64,000 nt of DNA, taken from assembly GCF_007065885.1 (NCBI RefSeq), contig NZ_CP041409.1, forward strand, positions 2,341,501 to 2,405,500. Reading direction: 5' to 3'. Origin of the DNA: Altererythrobacter sp. TH136 (lineage in GTDB: Bacteria > Pseudomonadota > Alphaproteobacteria > Sphingomonadales > Sphingomonadaceae). The notes under the pieces were generated by a model. It saw only the letters and a list, made by a program, of their open reading frames with translations. It did no database searches and had not been told where the DNA came from. The translations under genes and the position numbers were made by a program. Shown in pieces: positions 36,118 to 45,965 of the stretch. How positions within the stretch are numbered: position 1 is the first letter of the stretch; each line of letters opens with the position of its first letter.

Positions 36118-36960
36118 GTGACGGCCCCTGTTCGCTTTCCCCGGTTCTTCGTGACGAGCCCCGCGCCGTGCCCATATCTGCCGGGCCGCAGCGAGCGGAA
36201 GGTGTTTACCGAGCTTAAGGGCCCACATGCGGACCAGTTGATCGAGGCTCTCGGACGGATCGGTTTCCGCCGCAGCCAGACAGTCGCTTACCGCCCCAGC
36301 TGCGCCGACTGCCAGGCGTGCGTTTCGGTTCGCGTGCCGGTGAGGGATTTCGCGCCGTCGACCACTCAGAAACGCAATCTGAAGCGCAATTCGGGGCTGA
36401 TCGCCACCGAATGCCGGCCGTGGGCCACTGGTGAGCAGTTCGATCTGCTGCGCAAGTATCTGAGCGTGCGCCACCCCGGTGGCGGGATGGCCGCGATGGA
36501 CGAAATTGATTACGCGGATATGGTGGAACATACGCCGGTAACCAGCTACGTCGTTGAATACAGGGAGCCCTCCGACGGGTTGAAGCCGGGCCGCCTCGTG
36601 GCCGCGTGCCTCACTGATCGGCAGGGTGACGGGTTGTCGATGATCTATTCGTTCTATGACCCGGAACATGAGGCGCGTGCGGGTCTTGGCAATTACATCA
36701 TCCTGGATCACATCCGGCGCGCCGCTGACGACGGGCTTGGTTACGTCTACCTCGGCTATTGGGTCGATGGGTCCGACCGCATGCAATACAAGATCCGCTA
36801 TCGCCCGATCGAGCTGCTCGGCCGCGACGGCTGGCGCCGGCTTTCGCGAGAGCGGCATGACGAGCTTATCGCCGCTGCCGCCAGTGGTTCGCGCCGTTCG
36901 CGGAGCGTCGCCAATGCCGGCAAGGACGGATCGCTGCCTCAGTTCGATTTCTCTGAGTAG
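36118..36960 (+). CDS. bpt: Aspartate/glutamate leucyltransferase (arginyltransferase family)
   Basis: 280 residues from GTG 36118. Conserved [34 protein letters not shown] with its cysteines, and [20 protein letters not shown]. The enzyme adds leucine from Leu-tRNA to proteins with N-terminal Asp or Glu, marking them for ClpS/ClpAP degradation. The C-terminus overlaps the likely tamA start by 47 bases. Confidence 0.93.
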   Translation: MTAPVRFPRFFVTSPAPCPYLPGRSERKVFTELKGPHADQLIEALGRIGFRRSQTVAYRPSCADCQACVSVRVPVRDFAPSTTQKRNLKRNSGLIATECRPWATGEQFDLLRKYLSVRHPGGGMAAMDEIDYADMVEHTPVTSYVVEYREPSDGLKPGRLVAACLTDRQGDGLSMIYSFYDPEHEARAGLGNYIILDHIRRAADDGLGYVYLGYWVDGSDRMQYKIRYRPIELLGRDGWRRLSRERHDELIAAAASGSRRSRSVANAGKDGSLPQFDFSE

Positions 36961-39076
36961 ACTGGCAGTCCTGGCACTCGGCTGCGCGGCTCTCGCCGCG
37001 TCGCCGGTGGCCGCGCAACAGGCAGAGCCGTCGCTGGAGGACTTGATTCCCGACTCGGCGGTCGAAAATCCGGTCGAGTGGGCCCAGCAAGGTGAGCCTG
37101 ACGACCAGCCGGCAGAGCCGGTGGTCGAGGTCGATCCCAGCTCGCCGCTGGCTGATCTGCCGGCGATCGACGTACCGTGGCCGGATGATCTCGAGCTGCC
37201 GCAACTCGCGCCGCTGGAGCCGGACGACAGCATCCAGTTCGCCGACATGGAAGATGCCACCAATCCGCGCCCTGCTCTGGTGGATGCGGACGTGGTGCGG
37301 GTGACGGATGAACTGGTGCTCGCGTTCCCGCCCGATGACGCGGCGTTCCCTCAGCAGGTCGAATTCGCGGAGCGCTTCGGCAACCTGTCCACCATCGCCG
37401 AACTCAATACCGACGACGACAACGTCGCGCAGCTCGCCGCCCGCGCCAAGGCTGACCAGGCGCTGCTCGACACGATGATGCGGGTCTATGGTTACTACGA
37501 TGCGCAAGTCGTCCGCTCGGTTGCCAGCATCCAGCCGGGCGATGAGAATGCCGGTAGCCGGCCCGAAGTCCGCTTCGACATCATCCCGGGCGCGCGCTAC
37601 CGCTTCGGCGCGATCGACCTGGGCGAACTGAACACCGCGGTCGACGCTGCGGCGCTGCGCCGCGCCTTCGAAATCCAGCCCGGCGACTTCATGTCGAGCG
37701 ACAAGATCGTCGAGGAACAGTTCAACCTCGATACCGCGCTTGGCGAGTTCGGCTATCCGTTCGCAGCCATCGACGCGCCGGAACTGCTGGTTGATCACGC
37801 CCGGACCGAAGGCGACCTGACTTTGGCGGTTCGTCCCAACGGCAAGTACGTTTTCGGCGAGGTCAATTCGAACCTCCCGCGCTTCCTGTCGGGCCGGCAT
37901 CTGTCGAGCATCGCGCGGTTCGATGCTGGCGACGTGTATCAGCGCAGCCTGGAGCTGGACCTGAGGCGGGCGATCGTTTCGACCGGGCTCGTCTCGTCCG
38001 TGACGGTCACCCCCCGCGAGGTGGTCGCGCCCGTTGGCGACCAGCCGGGGACGGTCGCGCTGGATGTGGAGCTGACGAGGGCCAAGCTGCGGACGATAGC
38101 GGGCGCGATCGGCTACGGCACCGGAGAGGGCTTCCGCGCCGAGGCCAGCTGGGAACACCGCAACCTGTTTCCCCCCGAAGGTTCATTGCGGGTGCGCGGC
38201 ATCGCAGGCACGCAGGAGCAGCTGCTCGGCGTAACCTTCCGCAAGAACAACTTCGGCGGGCGCGACAAGGTACTCACGGTCGACGCGTTCGCTTCCACCA
38301 TCGACAGCGATGCGTTCGATGCGAACACCGTCTCGCTGATCGGGACGTATGAGCGGCGATCGACCCTCCTGTTCCAGAAGCCGCTCAGTTGGAGCGTCGG
38401 CCTGGAAGCTGTCGCCACCGATGAGCGCCCGGCGCCGCTGGGCGGGGTGGTTCAGCCGCGCCAGACCTTCTTCGTCGGCGCGATACCGCTGTTCGCGGAG
38501 CTCGACACCACCGACAACCTGCTCGATCCCAAGAAGGGCTTTCGCGCCGGGCTGCGGCTCTCCCCCGAAGTTTCGCGCAGCCGCGGGACGGAAAGCTTTT
38601 ACCTGCGCGGGCAGTTCGATGGTTCGACCTACCTTCGCGCAAGCGAAAAGATCGTCGTCGCCGGTCGGGTCCGGTTCGCCGCGATCCCCGGCACCGCTCT
38701 CGACAACATCGCGCCGTCACGGCGGTTGTATTCCGGCGGCGGCGGTTCGGTGCGCGGCTATGGCTATCAACGCATCGGCCCGCGCGACGTCAACGGCAAT
38801 CCGACCGGCGGGCGCAGCCTGGTCGAAGGTGCGATCGAAGCACGGGTCCAGACCGGCTTCTTCGACGGGGCGCTGTCCGTCGTGCCGTTCCTGGATGCGG
38901 GCACCGTCAGCCGCAGCGTGACGCCCGATTTCGATACGGTGCGCTTCGGCGCGGGCATCGGCGTACGCTATAATACCGGGTTCGGGCCCCTCCGCTTCGA
39001 CATTGCCACGCCGATCAACCCGGGGCCGGGTGATAGCCGGATCGCGGTCTACGTCTCGCTGGGCCAGGCGTTCTGA
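36914..39076 (+). CDS. tamA: Outer-membrane translocation/assembly module TamA
   Basis: About 720 residues from ATG 36914, with GGAG eight bases upstream; this start overlaps the end of bpt. A signal peptide (about 1-35, SPVAAQQ) and an acidic linker precede POTRA-like repeats (about 150-370) and an Omp85 beta-barrel with the ...[16 protein letters not shown] barrel-loop motif and a C-terminal aromatic strand ending GQAF. With TamB it helps insert outer-membrane proteins. Its TGA overlaps the tamB ATG. Confidence 0.9.
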   Translation: MPARTDRCLSSISLSRLAVLALGCAALAASPVAAQQAEPSLEDLIPDSAVENPVEWAQQGEPDDQPAEPVVEVDPSSPLADLPAIDVPWPDDLELPQLAPLEPDDSIQFADMEDATNPRPALVDADVVRVTDELVLAFPPDDAAFPQQVEFAERFGNLSTIAELNTDDDNVAQLAARAKADQALLDTMMRVYGYYDAQVVRSVASIQPGDENAGSRPEVRFDIIPGARYRFGAIDLGELNTAVDAAALRRAFEIQPGDFMSSDKIVEEQFNLDTALGEFGYPFAAIDAPELLVDHARTEGDLTLAVRPNGKYVFGEVNSNLPRFLSGRHLSSIARFDAGDVYQRSLELDLRRAIVSTGLVSSVTVTPREVVAPVGDQPGTVALDVELTRAKLRTIAGAIGYGTGEGFRAEASWEHRNLFPPEGSLRVRGIAGTQEQLLGVTFRKNNFGGRDKVLTVDAFASTIDSDAFDANTVSLIGTYERRSTLLFQKPLSWSVGLEAVATDERPAPLGGVVQPRQTFFVGAIPLFAELDTTDNLLDPKKGFRAGLRLSPEVSRSRGTESFYLRGQFDGSTYLRASEKIVVAGRVRFAAIPGTALDNIAPSRRLYSGGGGSVRGYGYQRIGPRDVNGNPTGGRSLVEGAIEARVQTGFFDGALSVVPFLDAGTVSRSVTPDFDTVRFGAGIGVRYNTGFGPLRFDIATPINPGPGDSRIAVYVSLGQAF

Positions 39077-42000
39077 TGGCCGACGAGATCGAGGTGGCAG
39101 AAACGCCGAGCAAGCCGGTGCGCCGGACGAGCTTGGGGCGGCGCGCGGCCAAGTGGGCGGTCGGCCTCATCGCCGGGGTGCTGTTGCTGATTGTCGGTGC
39201 GCTGGCGCTGCTCAACAGCCCCATCGGGCAGCGGTGGGTCGTCGATCGGATCGCCGAGGTGGCGCCGGCTTCCGGCCTGACCGTTTCCATCGGACGGATC
39301 GACGGCAATCTGTACGGCAAGGCGCGGCTGCATGATGTCACGCTGTCCGATCCCAAGGGCAAGTTCCTGACCGTGCCGCTTGTCGAACTCGACTGGCGGC
39401 CGATGAGTTGGTTCACCCGCGGCCTTGATGTGCGGGAACTGGTCACGCATCGCGGCACGCTGTACCGTTTGCCGGAGCTGAACCCGGGCGATCCCGACGC
39501 CCCGGTCCTGCCGAATTTCGACATTCGGATCGATCGGCTGGCGATCCGGGACCTGACCCTTGCCGCCGGGGTGGCCGGGCCAGACGCCCACAAAGCGAAC
39601 CTGAGCGCCAAGGTGGACATCCGCGAAGGCCGCGCGCTGGTCAACGCCGATGGGCGCCTCGGTGCGCAGGATGCCTTCCGTGCGCTGATCGATGCCGAGC
39701 CGGACCGCGACAGGTTCGATCTGCAGGTCGACTATGACGCGCCACGAGGCGGCGTGCTGGCTGGACTGATCGGCGCCGATGCCGGCTATCGCGCGCAGTT
39801 AAGCGGCTCGGGAAGCTGGAGCAAGTGGGACGGCTCCGGATACGTCACGCGCGATGGCGCCAACTTCGCAGCCTTTCGCGTTCTCAACCGGAGCGGGCGT
39901 TACACGATCGTCGGCCAGGCGCGGCCGCAGCCGGCCATGGCGGAAGGACTGCCGCGCCAACTGCTCGGCGAAACTGTTTCCTACAAGGCGACAGGAACGC
40001 TCAAGAACAGCGTACTGGACGGCACGGTGCACCTTATCACCGACGCGTTCGCGGCGCGGGCTGAGGGCTCGGTGGACCTGGGCGAGAACGCTGCCCGCAG
40101 CGTGGCGCTCTCGGCACGGATCAAGGATCCAACGTTGCTGGGGCCGGGCAGCCGGCTGGAAGGGGCTCGGCTGTCGGCGACGTTCGACGGGACGTTCCGC
40201 AACCTGACCGCCCGACACCGGATTGAGATCGGTCGCTATGTCACCGGCACTACGCAGGTTGCCGGGGTCATTCAGCAAGGCACGGCGACGCATTCTAACG
40301 GACGCTGGACCCTCCCGCTTGATGCGCAGGTCGCGCGGATCATCACCGGAACCGCTCAGGTCGATCCGCGGCTGATCGACGGAACTATCAAGGGTACGGT
40401 CGTCTATCAGGGCACCCGCCTGTCCAGCGACGGACTGTCGATTGCTTTCCCCGGAGCGACCGCCCGGCTGTCGCTGGCCGGAGATACCGGCACTGGAAAC
40501 TACCGCATCGCGGGCCCCGTCACGGCCAACGGCCTCGCCATTCCGAATGTCGGAACCGTAAACGGGGCTGCCACCATCGTGGCCACGTTCGGCAACACGC
40601 CGTGGACCGTGTCCGCGGACTTGCGCGGACGCATCCCGCAAGTGACGAACGCCACGCTCGCCAACCTGGCGGGCCAGCCGATCACCTTCAGCGGGAGCAT
40701 CGTCACCGGCGGCGCGCGGCCGCTCGATTTCCGCGGTGTGCGCATCAACGCGCCGAAGATCGAGTTGACGCTTGATGGCATGATCCGTCCGGGCCGGACC
40801 AGCGTCGCCGGTCGTGGGCGACACGTGGATTACGGGGCGTTCACCGTCGAAGGAGCCTATACCGACCGCGGTCCGGAGGCGGTCCTGGTGTTCGCCGATC
40901 CGCTCCCGTCAGCCGGGCTCAAGGATGTGCGCGTTGCGATTGCGCCGATCAAGAACGGGTTCGCGATCGAGACGCGGGGGCAGTCGCTCCTTGGATCGTT
41001 CGATGGGACGATCGACCTGTTCGCCCCGGCCAATGGCCCGACGCGGCTGGTGATCCGCCAGCTGGACGTATGGAAGACCTCGGTCTCCGGTGAACTCACG
41101 CTCGGCAATGGGGCAGTCGCCGGAACCCTGGCGTTGAATGGCGGCGGACTCGATGGCACGATCGCGCTCGCTCCCCGCGGGGGCGGTCAGGCGTTCGATA
41201 TCAATCTGACGGCCAAGGACGCGCGGTTCGCCGGCGCTACTCCGCTGTCCATCGGACAAGCGCGGATCGAAGCCAGCGGGTTGCTGGTCAAAGGGCGCAG
41301 CACGATCAGCGGCAACGTCTTCGCCCAAGGGGTCAGCTATGGCAGCCTGTTTATCGGCCGGCTTGCGGCCCGTGCCGATCTGGAGAACGGCAGTGGCACC
41401 GTAACCGCGTCCGTCGCCGGGCGACGCGGCAGCCGGTTCGCCCTGCAGATCAACGCCAACGTAGCGTCCGATCGCGTGGCGGTGGCGGCGCGCGGCGAGT
41501 TCGCGGGTAGGCCGATCGCAATGCCGCGGCGCGCGATCCTGGTGCGGCAGGACGACGGGGGCTGGCTGCTGGAGCCTACTCAGGTGAACTTCGCAGGGGG
41601 CGCGATCATCGCCTCGGGCGAGTTTGGCGGAGGGAGCACGGTTGCCCGTCTGCAGCTGTCCGACATGCCGCTATCGGTCGCTGACATCTATGTGGACCTT
41701 GGCCTCGGCGGAAAGATCTCCGGCGTGGTCGATTACAGCAGCGTCAGAGGGGCTCCTCCGACCGGAGAGGCCCGCGTCAAGATCGCCGGGCTGAGCCGTT
41801 CTGGTCTCGTCCTCACATCGCGTCCGATCGATCTTGCCCTGGTCCTGCGTCTCACCCCGGACCGGCTCGAAACGCGCGCCGTGATCGACGAGGGCGGGCA
41901 ACGGCGTGGACGGTTGCAGGGGCGGATCGTCGGGCTGCCGCGCAGTGGCGCCTTGTTCGACCGCCTGCGCGCGGGCGATCTGTTCGCCCAACTCCGCTAT

Positions 42001-43263
42001 CAGGGACCCGCTGACGCCCTGTGGCGCTTGGCCGCAGTCGACGCATTTGACCTGACCGGGCGCTTATCCGTGGCCGCGGACGTCACCGGCACATTGGCCG
42101 CTCCGCAAGTGCGCGGATCCGTGGCGGGCGATAACCTGCGTCTGCAATCGAGCCTGTCTGGCACGGACCTGACCAATGTCAGCGCCCGAGGCACGTTCAG
42201 CGGCTCTCGCCTGAGGATCACCCGCTTCAGCGGCTCGACCGCAGGCGAAGGCACCGTGGTGGGTAGCGGCACGGTCGTGCTGGAAGATCTTGGCATCAGG
42301 GGGCCGCAACTCGACCTTCGGCTGGCCGCGCGCGACGCTCGCTTGCTCAACGCGAATGGTCTGGCAGCGACAGTCACCGGACCCATGCGGATCGTTTCCA
42401 ATGGCATCGGCGGGACCATCGCGGGCCGGCTTACCGTCGACCGCGCGAGCTGGCGACTGGGTACGGCGGCTGCTGATGAGCGTCTGCCGCAGATCAAGAC
42501 CCGCGAGATCAATCTGCCGTACGATGTCGCCCCGCGTCTCGCCGCTAGCCAGCCATGGCGTTACCTGATCGATGCGCGCGCACCGGCCCGGGTGGACGTG
42601 GACGGTATGGGCCTAGACAGCGAATGGGCGGCGAATGTGCGGGTGCGCGGAACGACCGACAATCCGCGGCTGGGAGGAGAAGCGCGGGTCATCCGCGGCG
42701 ACTACTCATTCGCCGGCACGCGGTTCGAACTGACTCGGGGGATCATCAACTTCGATGACAGCGTCCCGATCGATCCGCGGCTCGACATCGTCGCCGAGAC
42801 AGAAAAGGACGGCCTCTCCGTCGCGGTCAAGGTGCAGGGCAGCGCTGCCCAGCCAGAGATCAGCTTTTCCTCCACCCCCGGACTGCCGGAAGAGGAAATT
42901 CTTGCGCGGCTGCTGTTCGGCGGGTCAATCACCGAGCTTTCGGCGACCGACGTGCTTCAGCTAGGGTCTGCCGTGGCATCGCTGCGCGGGGGCGGCGGTC
43001 TCGATCCGATCAACCAGCTCCGCAGTGCGATCGGGCTCGACCGGCTGCGCATCGTGAGCGCGGATCAGGCGCTGGGACGCGGTACGGCGATTGCATTGGG
43101 CAAGAACATCGGTCGCCGGTTCTACGTGGAGGTCATCACCGATGGGAGGGGCTACAGCGCCACCCAGGCGGAGTTCCGGATCACGTCGTGGCTGTCGATA
43201 CTGGGTTCGATCTCAACCATCGGGCGCGAGTCGCTCGTAGTGAAGGCGAGCAGGGACTACTGA
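39076..43263 (+). CDS. tamB: Translocation/assembly module TamB
   Basis: 1395 residues, of normal size. One N-terminal helix (about 28-50) anchors it in the inner membrane; the rest is a long beta-rich, repetitive AsmA-like structure spanning the periplasm. The C-terminal DUF490 domain has the conserved ARVRGTTDNPRLGGEARV-like segment (about 1190-1210) and ends near the YSATQAEFRITSWLS strand. Partner of TamA; TamB-type proteins are also implicated in lipid transport. Overlap TGATG with tamA. Confidence 0.92.
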   Translation: MADEIEVAETPSKPVRRTSLGRRAAKWAVGLIAGVLLLIVGALALLNSPIGQRWVVDRIAEVAPASGLTVSIGRIDGNLYGKARLHDVTLSDPKGKFLTVPLVELDWRPMSWFTRGLDVRELVTHRGTLYRLPELNPGDPDAPVLPNFDIRIDRLAIRDLTLAAGVAGPDAHKANLSAKVDIREGRALVNADGRLGAQDAFRALIDAEPDRDRFDLQVDYDAPRGGVLAGLIGADAGYRAQLSGSGSWSKWDGSGYVTRDGANFAAFRVLNRSGRYTIVGQARPQPAMAEGLPRQLLGETVSYKATGTLKNSVLDGTVHLITDAFAARAEGSVDLGENAARSVALSARIKDPTLLGPGSRLEGARLSATFDGTFRNLTARHRIEIGRYVTGTTQVAGVIQQGTATHSNGRWTLPLDAQVARIITGTAQVDPRLIDGTIKGTVVYQGTRLSSDGLSIAFPGATARLSLAGDTGTGNYRIAGPVTANGLAIPNVGTVNGAATIVATFGNTPWTVSADLRGRIPQVTNATLANLAGQPITFSGSIVTGGARPLDFRGVRINAPKIELTLDGMIRPGRTSVAGRGRHVDYGAFTVEGAYTDRGPEAVLVFADPLPSAGLKDVRVAIAPIKNGFAIETRGQSLLGSFDGTIDLFAPANGPTRLVIRQLDVWKTSVSGELTLGNGAVAGTLALNGGGLDGTIALAPRGGGQAFDINLTAKDARFAGATPLSIGQARIEASGLLVKGRSTISGNVFAQGVSYGSLFIGRLAARADLENGSGTVTASVAGRRGSRFALQINANVASDRVAVAARGEFAGRPIAMPRRAILVRQDDGGWLLEPTQVNFAGGAIIASGEFGGGSTVARLQLSDMPLSVADIYVDLGLGGKISGVVDYSSVRGAPPTGEARVKIAGLSRSGLVLTSRPIDLALVLRLTPDRLETRAVIDEGGQRRGRLQGRIVGLPRSGALFDRLRAGDLFAQLRYQGPADALWRLAAVDAFDLTGRLSVAADVTGTLAAPQVRGSVAGDNLRLQSSLSGTDLTNVSARGTFSGSRLRITRFSGSTAGEGTVVGSGTVVLEDLGIRGPQLDLRLAARDARLLNANGLAATVTGPMRIVSNGIGGTIAGRLTVDRASWRLGTAAADERLPQIKTREINLPYDVAPRLAASQPWRYLIDARAPARVDVDGMGLDSEWAANVRVRGTTDNPRLGGEARVIRGDYSFAGTRFELTRGIINFDDSVPIDPRLDIVAETEKDGLSVAVKVQGSAAQPEISFSSTPGLPEEEILARLLFGGSITELSATDVLQLGSAVASLRGGGGLDPINQLRSAIGLDRLRIVSADQALGRGTAIALGKNIGRRFYVEVITDGRGYSATQAEFRITSWLSILGSISTIGRESLVVKASRDY

Positions 43264-43271
43264 CACAAGTA

Positions 43272-43310
43272 CGCTCGGGAAGGCGGAGTCCGGTCAAGCC
43301 TTCCCGAGCG
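43272..43310. terminator. Perfect 13-bp stem-loop between tamB and the fasciclin gene
   Basis: CGCTCGGGAAGGC (43272-43284) pairs perfectly with GCCTTCCCGAGCG (43298-43310) around 13 bases. It lies between two convergent genes and has no T-tract on either side. It could end both transcripts or protect their 3' ends. Confidence 0.6.
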
Positions 43311-43331
43311 CTAACGGTCGTGTTGAAATCC

Positions 43332-43910
43332 CTAGCTGATCGTCTCCGGCTCGGCAGACTTGATCAGCGCGTCGAGTGGCAGCACGACTCCATTGCTTGC
43401 CACCAGCGGAGCGCCATCGATGCGCGCCTTGATCCCGCCCGATCCGGTCGCGATGATGGCATCGCCGTCCAGTGAGAACTCGATCTGATCTCCGGCCAGG
43501 TTGCGCATCGACACGGGACCTTTCTTCTCGCCGATCGCGGTTTTGATTGCTTGCGGGGTGAGATGTCCGGGCAGGATGTGGCCCCGAAGAACAGCGACTA
43601 ATGCCGCCCGGTTGGCGGGTTCGGTCAGGGTGCTCCCGGTGTCGCCAAGCTTGGCGAACGCATCGTCGTCAGGGGCGAGCACGGTGTAGCTGCCGGGCCC
43701 GTCGAACACGTCGGCCAGGCCAGCTTCCGACAGGGCGCCGGAGATGGTCGTCAGGCCGGGCGCGCTGCCGATCTTGGCCGCGAGCGTGCCCGTCCCAGCT
43801 TCGGCCGGCGCGGCCGTGGCGGCCGGAGTGTCAGCGTCGCCCGAGCACCCGCTGAGCGGCACCAGGAGCGCTGCAACCCCAGCTGCGGCAAAACAATGGA
43901 CCTTGCGCAT
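43332..43910 (-). CDS. Fasciclin-domain lipoprotein
   Basis: 192 residues from ATG 43910, chosen because GGAGAG lies five bases upstream. A lipoprotein signal with lipobox LSGC (Cys22) precedes one fasciclin (FAS1) domain: TISGALSEAGLADVF, SYTVLAPDDDAFAKL and LRGHILPGHLTPQ. FAS1 domains mediate adhesion; here it should be tethered to a membrane facing the periplasm or outside. It follows the Tyr-rich repeat gene almost without gap, so the two are probably co-transcribed. Confidence 0.9.
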   Translation of the reverse strand: MRKVHCFAAAGVAALLVPLSGCSGDADTPAATAAPAEAGTGTLAAKIGSAPGLTTISGALSEAGLADVFDGPGSYTVLAPDDDAFAKLGDTGSTLTEPANRAALVAVLRGHILPGHLTPQAIKTAIGEKKGPVSMRNLAGDQIEFSLDGDAIIATGSGGIKARIDGAPLVASNGVVLPLDALIKSAEPETIS

Positions 43911-43921
43911 CGTACTCTCCA

Positions 43922-44977
43922 TCACGTCAGCAACTCGATCGCAGCCTGGATCAGCTGCGTGGTGGGATCCACCTGATAGACGTAGCCGTCGGCGTAACGG
44001 TAATCGTACTCGGGCGTATCGTAGTACTGGTCCTGATACCCATAGGGCACATTGTAGACGTCATACCCGGCCGGCATGGGCTGTCCGACGGCGAACCGGT
44101 CTCCAGTCAGCAACGCGGCAATGGACGTGATGGAATCGGATTGCGGGTCGACCCGATAGAACACGTCGTCTGCGTATCGATAGGAATTGGGCGATCCGAG
44201 GTTGTAATACTGGACGTAGTAATCGGGAACCTCGGCAGGCTGATAGTAATCGGGCCACGGGTTGCCAACCGACAACGCGCCTCCGAGCAGCGGCAGGAAA
44301 CCGAGCACGGAGCCGGTATTGCTGGTCCGGTAGAGGTAGCCATCGCCGTAGCGATACCGCCCATCCTGCAGCGATGAATACCCGAACCAGTCAGGACTGT
44401 AATAGCGATCATATCCATCGCGGCTCCGTTCCAGCCCTGGCGGAGTGCAACCGTTGTTTTTCTTCGCCAGTCCCGGCGGGCACCCCTGGATCAATCCGCG
44501 TGAGCGATCAGAGCCGAAATCGGCAACGCGTACCGTCCGGACATCGGGATCGCGCCCGGCGTAGCGAATGTCACGGGCTTCCCGCGTCTCCCGCTCGGGG
44601 CGCACCTGGCGATTGTCCGAACGGCCGTTGCTGGCGCGCGCGGCACCCTTGTTGACCTGCTTCGCACCGGCGTTTGCCTTGCCGTTGCCGCTTGGACGAG
44701 CGCGATCCTCGCGCGCCGCCGTCCGCTGCTCGGATTTGGCCTCGGCACCTTGACGGGCGTTGCCCTTCGGCTGGCGCTCCGCCTGCACCGGGCGGCCGGC
44801 TTGCGGACCTCCGCGATCAGCTTTTCCGTTCGACTGGGCCTGCGACTTTCCGCCGCCGTTTCCTTGGGATTTTTCTGCAGCCTGTCCGCCGCCGCCGCCG
44901 TTACCTTTTCCGGGTTCGGCAAAGACCGGGCTGGTGGCGAGTGCGATTGAGGCCGCGCCTAGCATAAGCATGCGCAT
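43922..44977 (-). CDS. Secreted Gly/Asn- and Tyr-rich repeat protein
   Basis: 351 residues from ATG 44977, which has AGGAGA six bases upstream. A signal peptide (1-20, SPVFA) is followed by a basic, Gly/Asn/Gln-rich disordered region (about 21-150), a CPPGLAKKNNGCTPPG segment with two Cys, then Tyr-rich repeats of about 55-60 residues built on VxPxYY and YRYADGYxYxVDP; two full and one partial copy are seen. CPPGLAKK segments occur in RcnB-like exported proteins. Function unknown; an envelope role is inferred from export and the fasciclin neighbour. Confidence 0.7.
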   Translation of the reverse strand: MRMLMLGAASIALATSPVFAEPGKGNGGGGGQAAEKSQGNGGGKSQAQSNGKADRGGPQAGRPVQAERQPKGNARQGAEAKSEQRTAAREDRARPSGNGKANAGAKQVNKGAARASNGRSDNRQVRPERETREARDIRYAGRDPDVRTVRVADFGSDRSRGLIQGCPPGLAKKNNGCTPPGLERSRDGYDRYYSPDWFGYSSLQDGRYRYGDGYLYRTSNTGSVLGFLPLLGGALSVGNPWPDYYQPAEVPDYYVQYYNLGSPNSYRYADDVFYRVDPQSDSITSIAALLTGDRFAVGQPMPAGYDVYNVPYGYQDQYYDTPEYDYRYADGYVYQVDPTTQLIQAAIELLT

Positions 44978-45119
44978 TGGATGTCTCCTTCGCACCACAA
45001 ACAGCCAGCCGGGCGTGCCGTTCCATTAACCTGAGATAACCTCACCGATCTCGGCCATCGCTGACGTCTCGCCAATCGCGGCTCGAGGGCATACATTCGG
45101 CTAGGTTCAGGCGGGACGG

Positions 45120-45207
45120 GATGCGCTATCACGATGACGCGACCCGAAAGGGCTCGATAGAGCCCTGGACTTACACAGGCGACTGCTCCGGCAGTCGCCT
45201 TTTTTTT
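45120..45207 (+). ncRNA. Candidate small RNA ending in an intrinsic terminator
   Basis: Within this stretch AGGGCTC (45149-45155) pairs with GAGCCCT (45160-45166) around a GATA tetraloop, and then the terminator hairpin follows with eight T. As there is no gene on this strand for several kilobases upstream, a short non-coding transcript is the simplest reading. The 5' end is a guess; an ATG at 45121 reads through the terminator and is not convincing as a protein. Confidence 0.3.
45178..45207 (+). terminator. Strong plus-strand intrinsic terminator
   Basis: GGCGACTGC (45178-45186) pairs perfectly with GCAGTCGCC (45191-45199) around TCCG, followed by eight T (45200-45207). Orientation is plus, so it does not serve the flanking minus-strand genes. 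Confidence 0.9.
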
Positions 45208-45227
45208 GTTAGCGCCGCCGCAGGCGC

Positions 45228-45836
45228 CTACTCCGCGGCGAGGTACAATGCCGCTTCAGCTGCGCGGCGGCGGACCAGCCCCGGAAGTACGCGGCCTCCG
45301 GCGCGGTTCCAGCGCGCGAACTCGGCTGCGGCAGCGGCACGTTCGCCGGCATTGTGACGCTTGGTAAGGGTAGCGCGAGCGATCGCCCCGGTATTGAAGT
45401 GGAAGCTCACGAGCGCGTCGAATTGTGCCTGGCTTGTTGGAGCTTGCCCGATCGCCGCCCACACGTCAGCCGCGTGGCGGGCAATGTCAGCGTCCAGCCG
45501 TGCATCGCACTCAGCACGGGTCCACACGGTGTCCGGTTTGATATCGGGTCCGGTGGCGCCCCACCCGATGGTCCATGGTGCCCCGCCTGTACCCGGATCG
45601 GGGTAGGCCTGCACGAGGCCATCCGGCCGCACTTTTGCACACCCTTCGAACTGGCGGATCAATTCCACGCCGCGTGCGCCGATCGTCAGCGGTTCGCCGC
45701 CAATATCGCCATCGCCCGGAAACGGGTCATCCCCCTGGGCGGCGGCGATCGCCGCGTCCAGCGCGATCACCTCGCGGCGGCTGAAACCTCGCCCGAGCAG
45801 GCGGCGGACGGTGTCGAAGATGATCTTGCGCTGCAT
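45228..45836 (-). CDS. GH24 lysozyme (phage-type endolysin fold)
   Basis: 202 residues. The T4-type muramidase triad is visible: Glu64 in RQFEGC, Asp80 in AYPD and Thr89 in WTIGWGAT. The catalytic domain (about 53-200) is preceded by about 50 residues without a signal peptide. It should cut the MurNAc-GlcNAc bond of peptidoglycan. No phage structural genes are near; a holin-family gene lies about 1.1 kb upstream on the same strand. It may be a domesticated endolysin. Confidence 0.88.
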   Translation of the reverse strand: MQRKIIFDTVRRLLGRGFSRREVIALDAAIAAAQGDDPFPGDGDIGGEPLTIGARGVELIRQFEGCAKVRPDGLVQAYPDPGTGGAPWTIGWGATGPDIKPDTVWTRAECDARLDADIARHAADVWAAIGQAPTSQAQFDALVSFHFNTGAIARATLTKRHNAGERAAAAAEFARWNRAGGRVLPGLVRRRAAEAALYLAAE

Positions 45837-45913
45837 CGGGTCACCTCATGGTCGCGGGAGGCGGGGCCATTAGGAACAACAACGCACTGTAGGAAAACGA
45901 ATTCTCGAATACG

Positions 45914-45944
45914 AAAAGCGCCCGCCGAGTTGATCGGCGGGCGC
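45914..45944 (-). terminator. Terminator of the DUF3618 operon
   Basis: GCGCCCGCCGA (45918-45928) pairs perfectly with TCGGCGGGCGC (45934-45944) around five bases; on the minus strand the stem is followed by TTTT. It ends the three-gene unit whose last stop is at 45966. Confidence 0.78.
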
Positions 45945-45965
45945 CTTTACTGAGCCATTCACAAG

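Larger units (their letters stand above)
44978..45227. other. 250-base intergenic region with a possible small transcript
   Basis: The right half contains two consecutive hairpins and a strong plus-strand terminator although no plus-strand gene precedes it. The left half must hold the minus-strand promoter for the Tyr-rich protein. No clear promoter hexamers could be assigned on either strand. Confidence 0.4.

Noticed and set aside
45121-45357. 78-residue plus-strand ORF starting at ATG 45121
   Set aside because: It reads through a perfect terminator hairpin and into the opposite strand of the lysozyme gene; composition is not protein-like.
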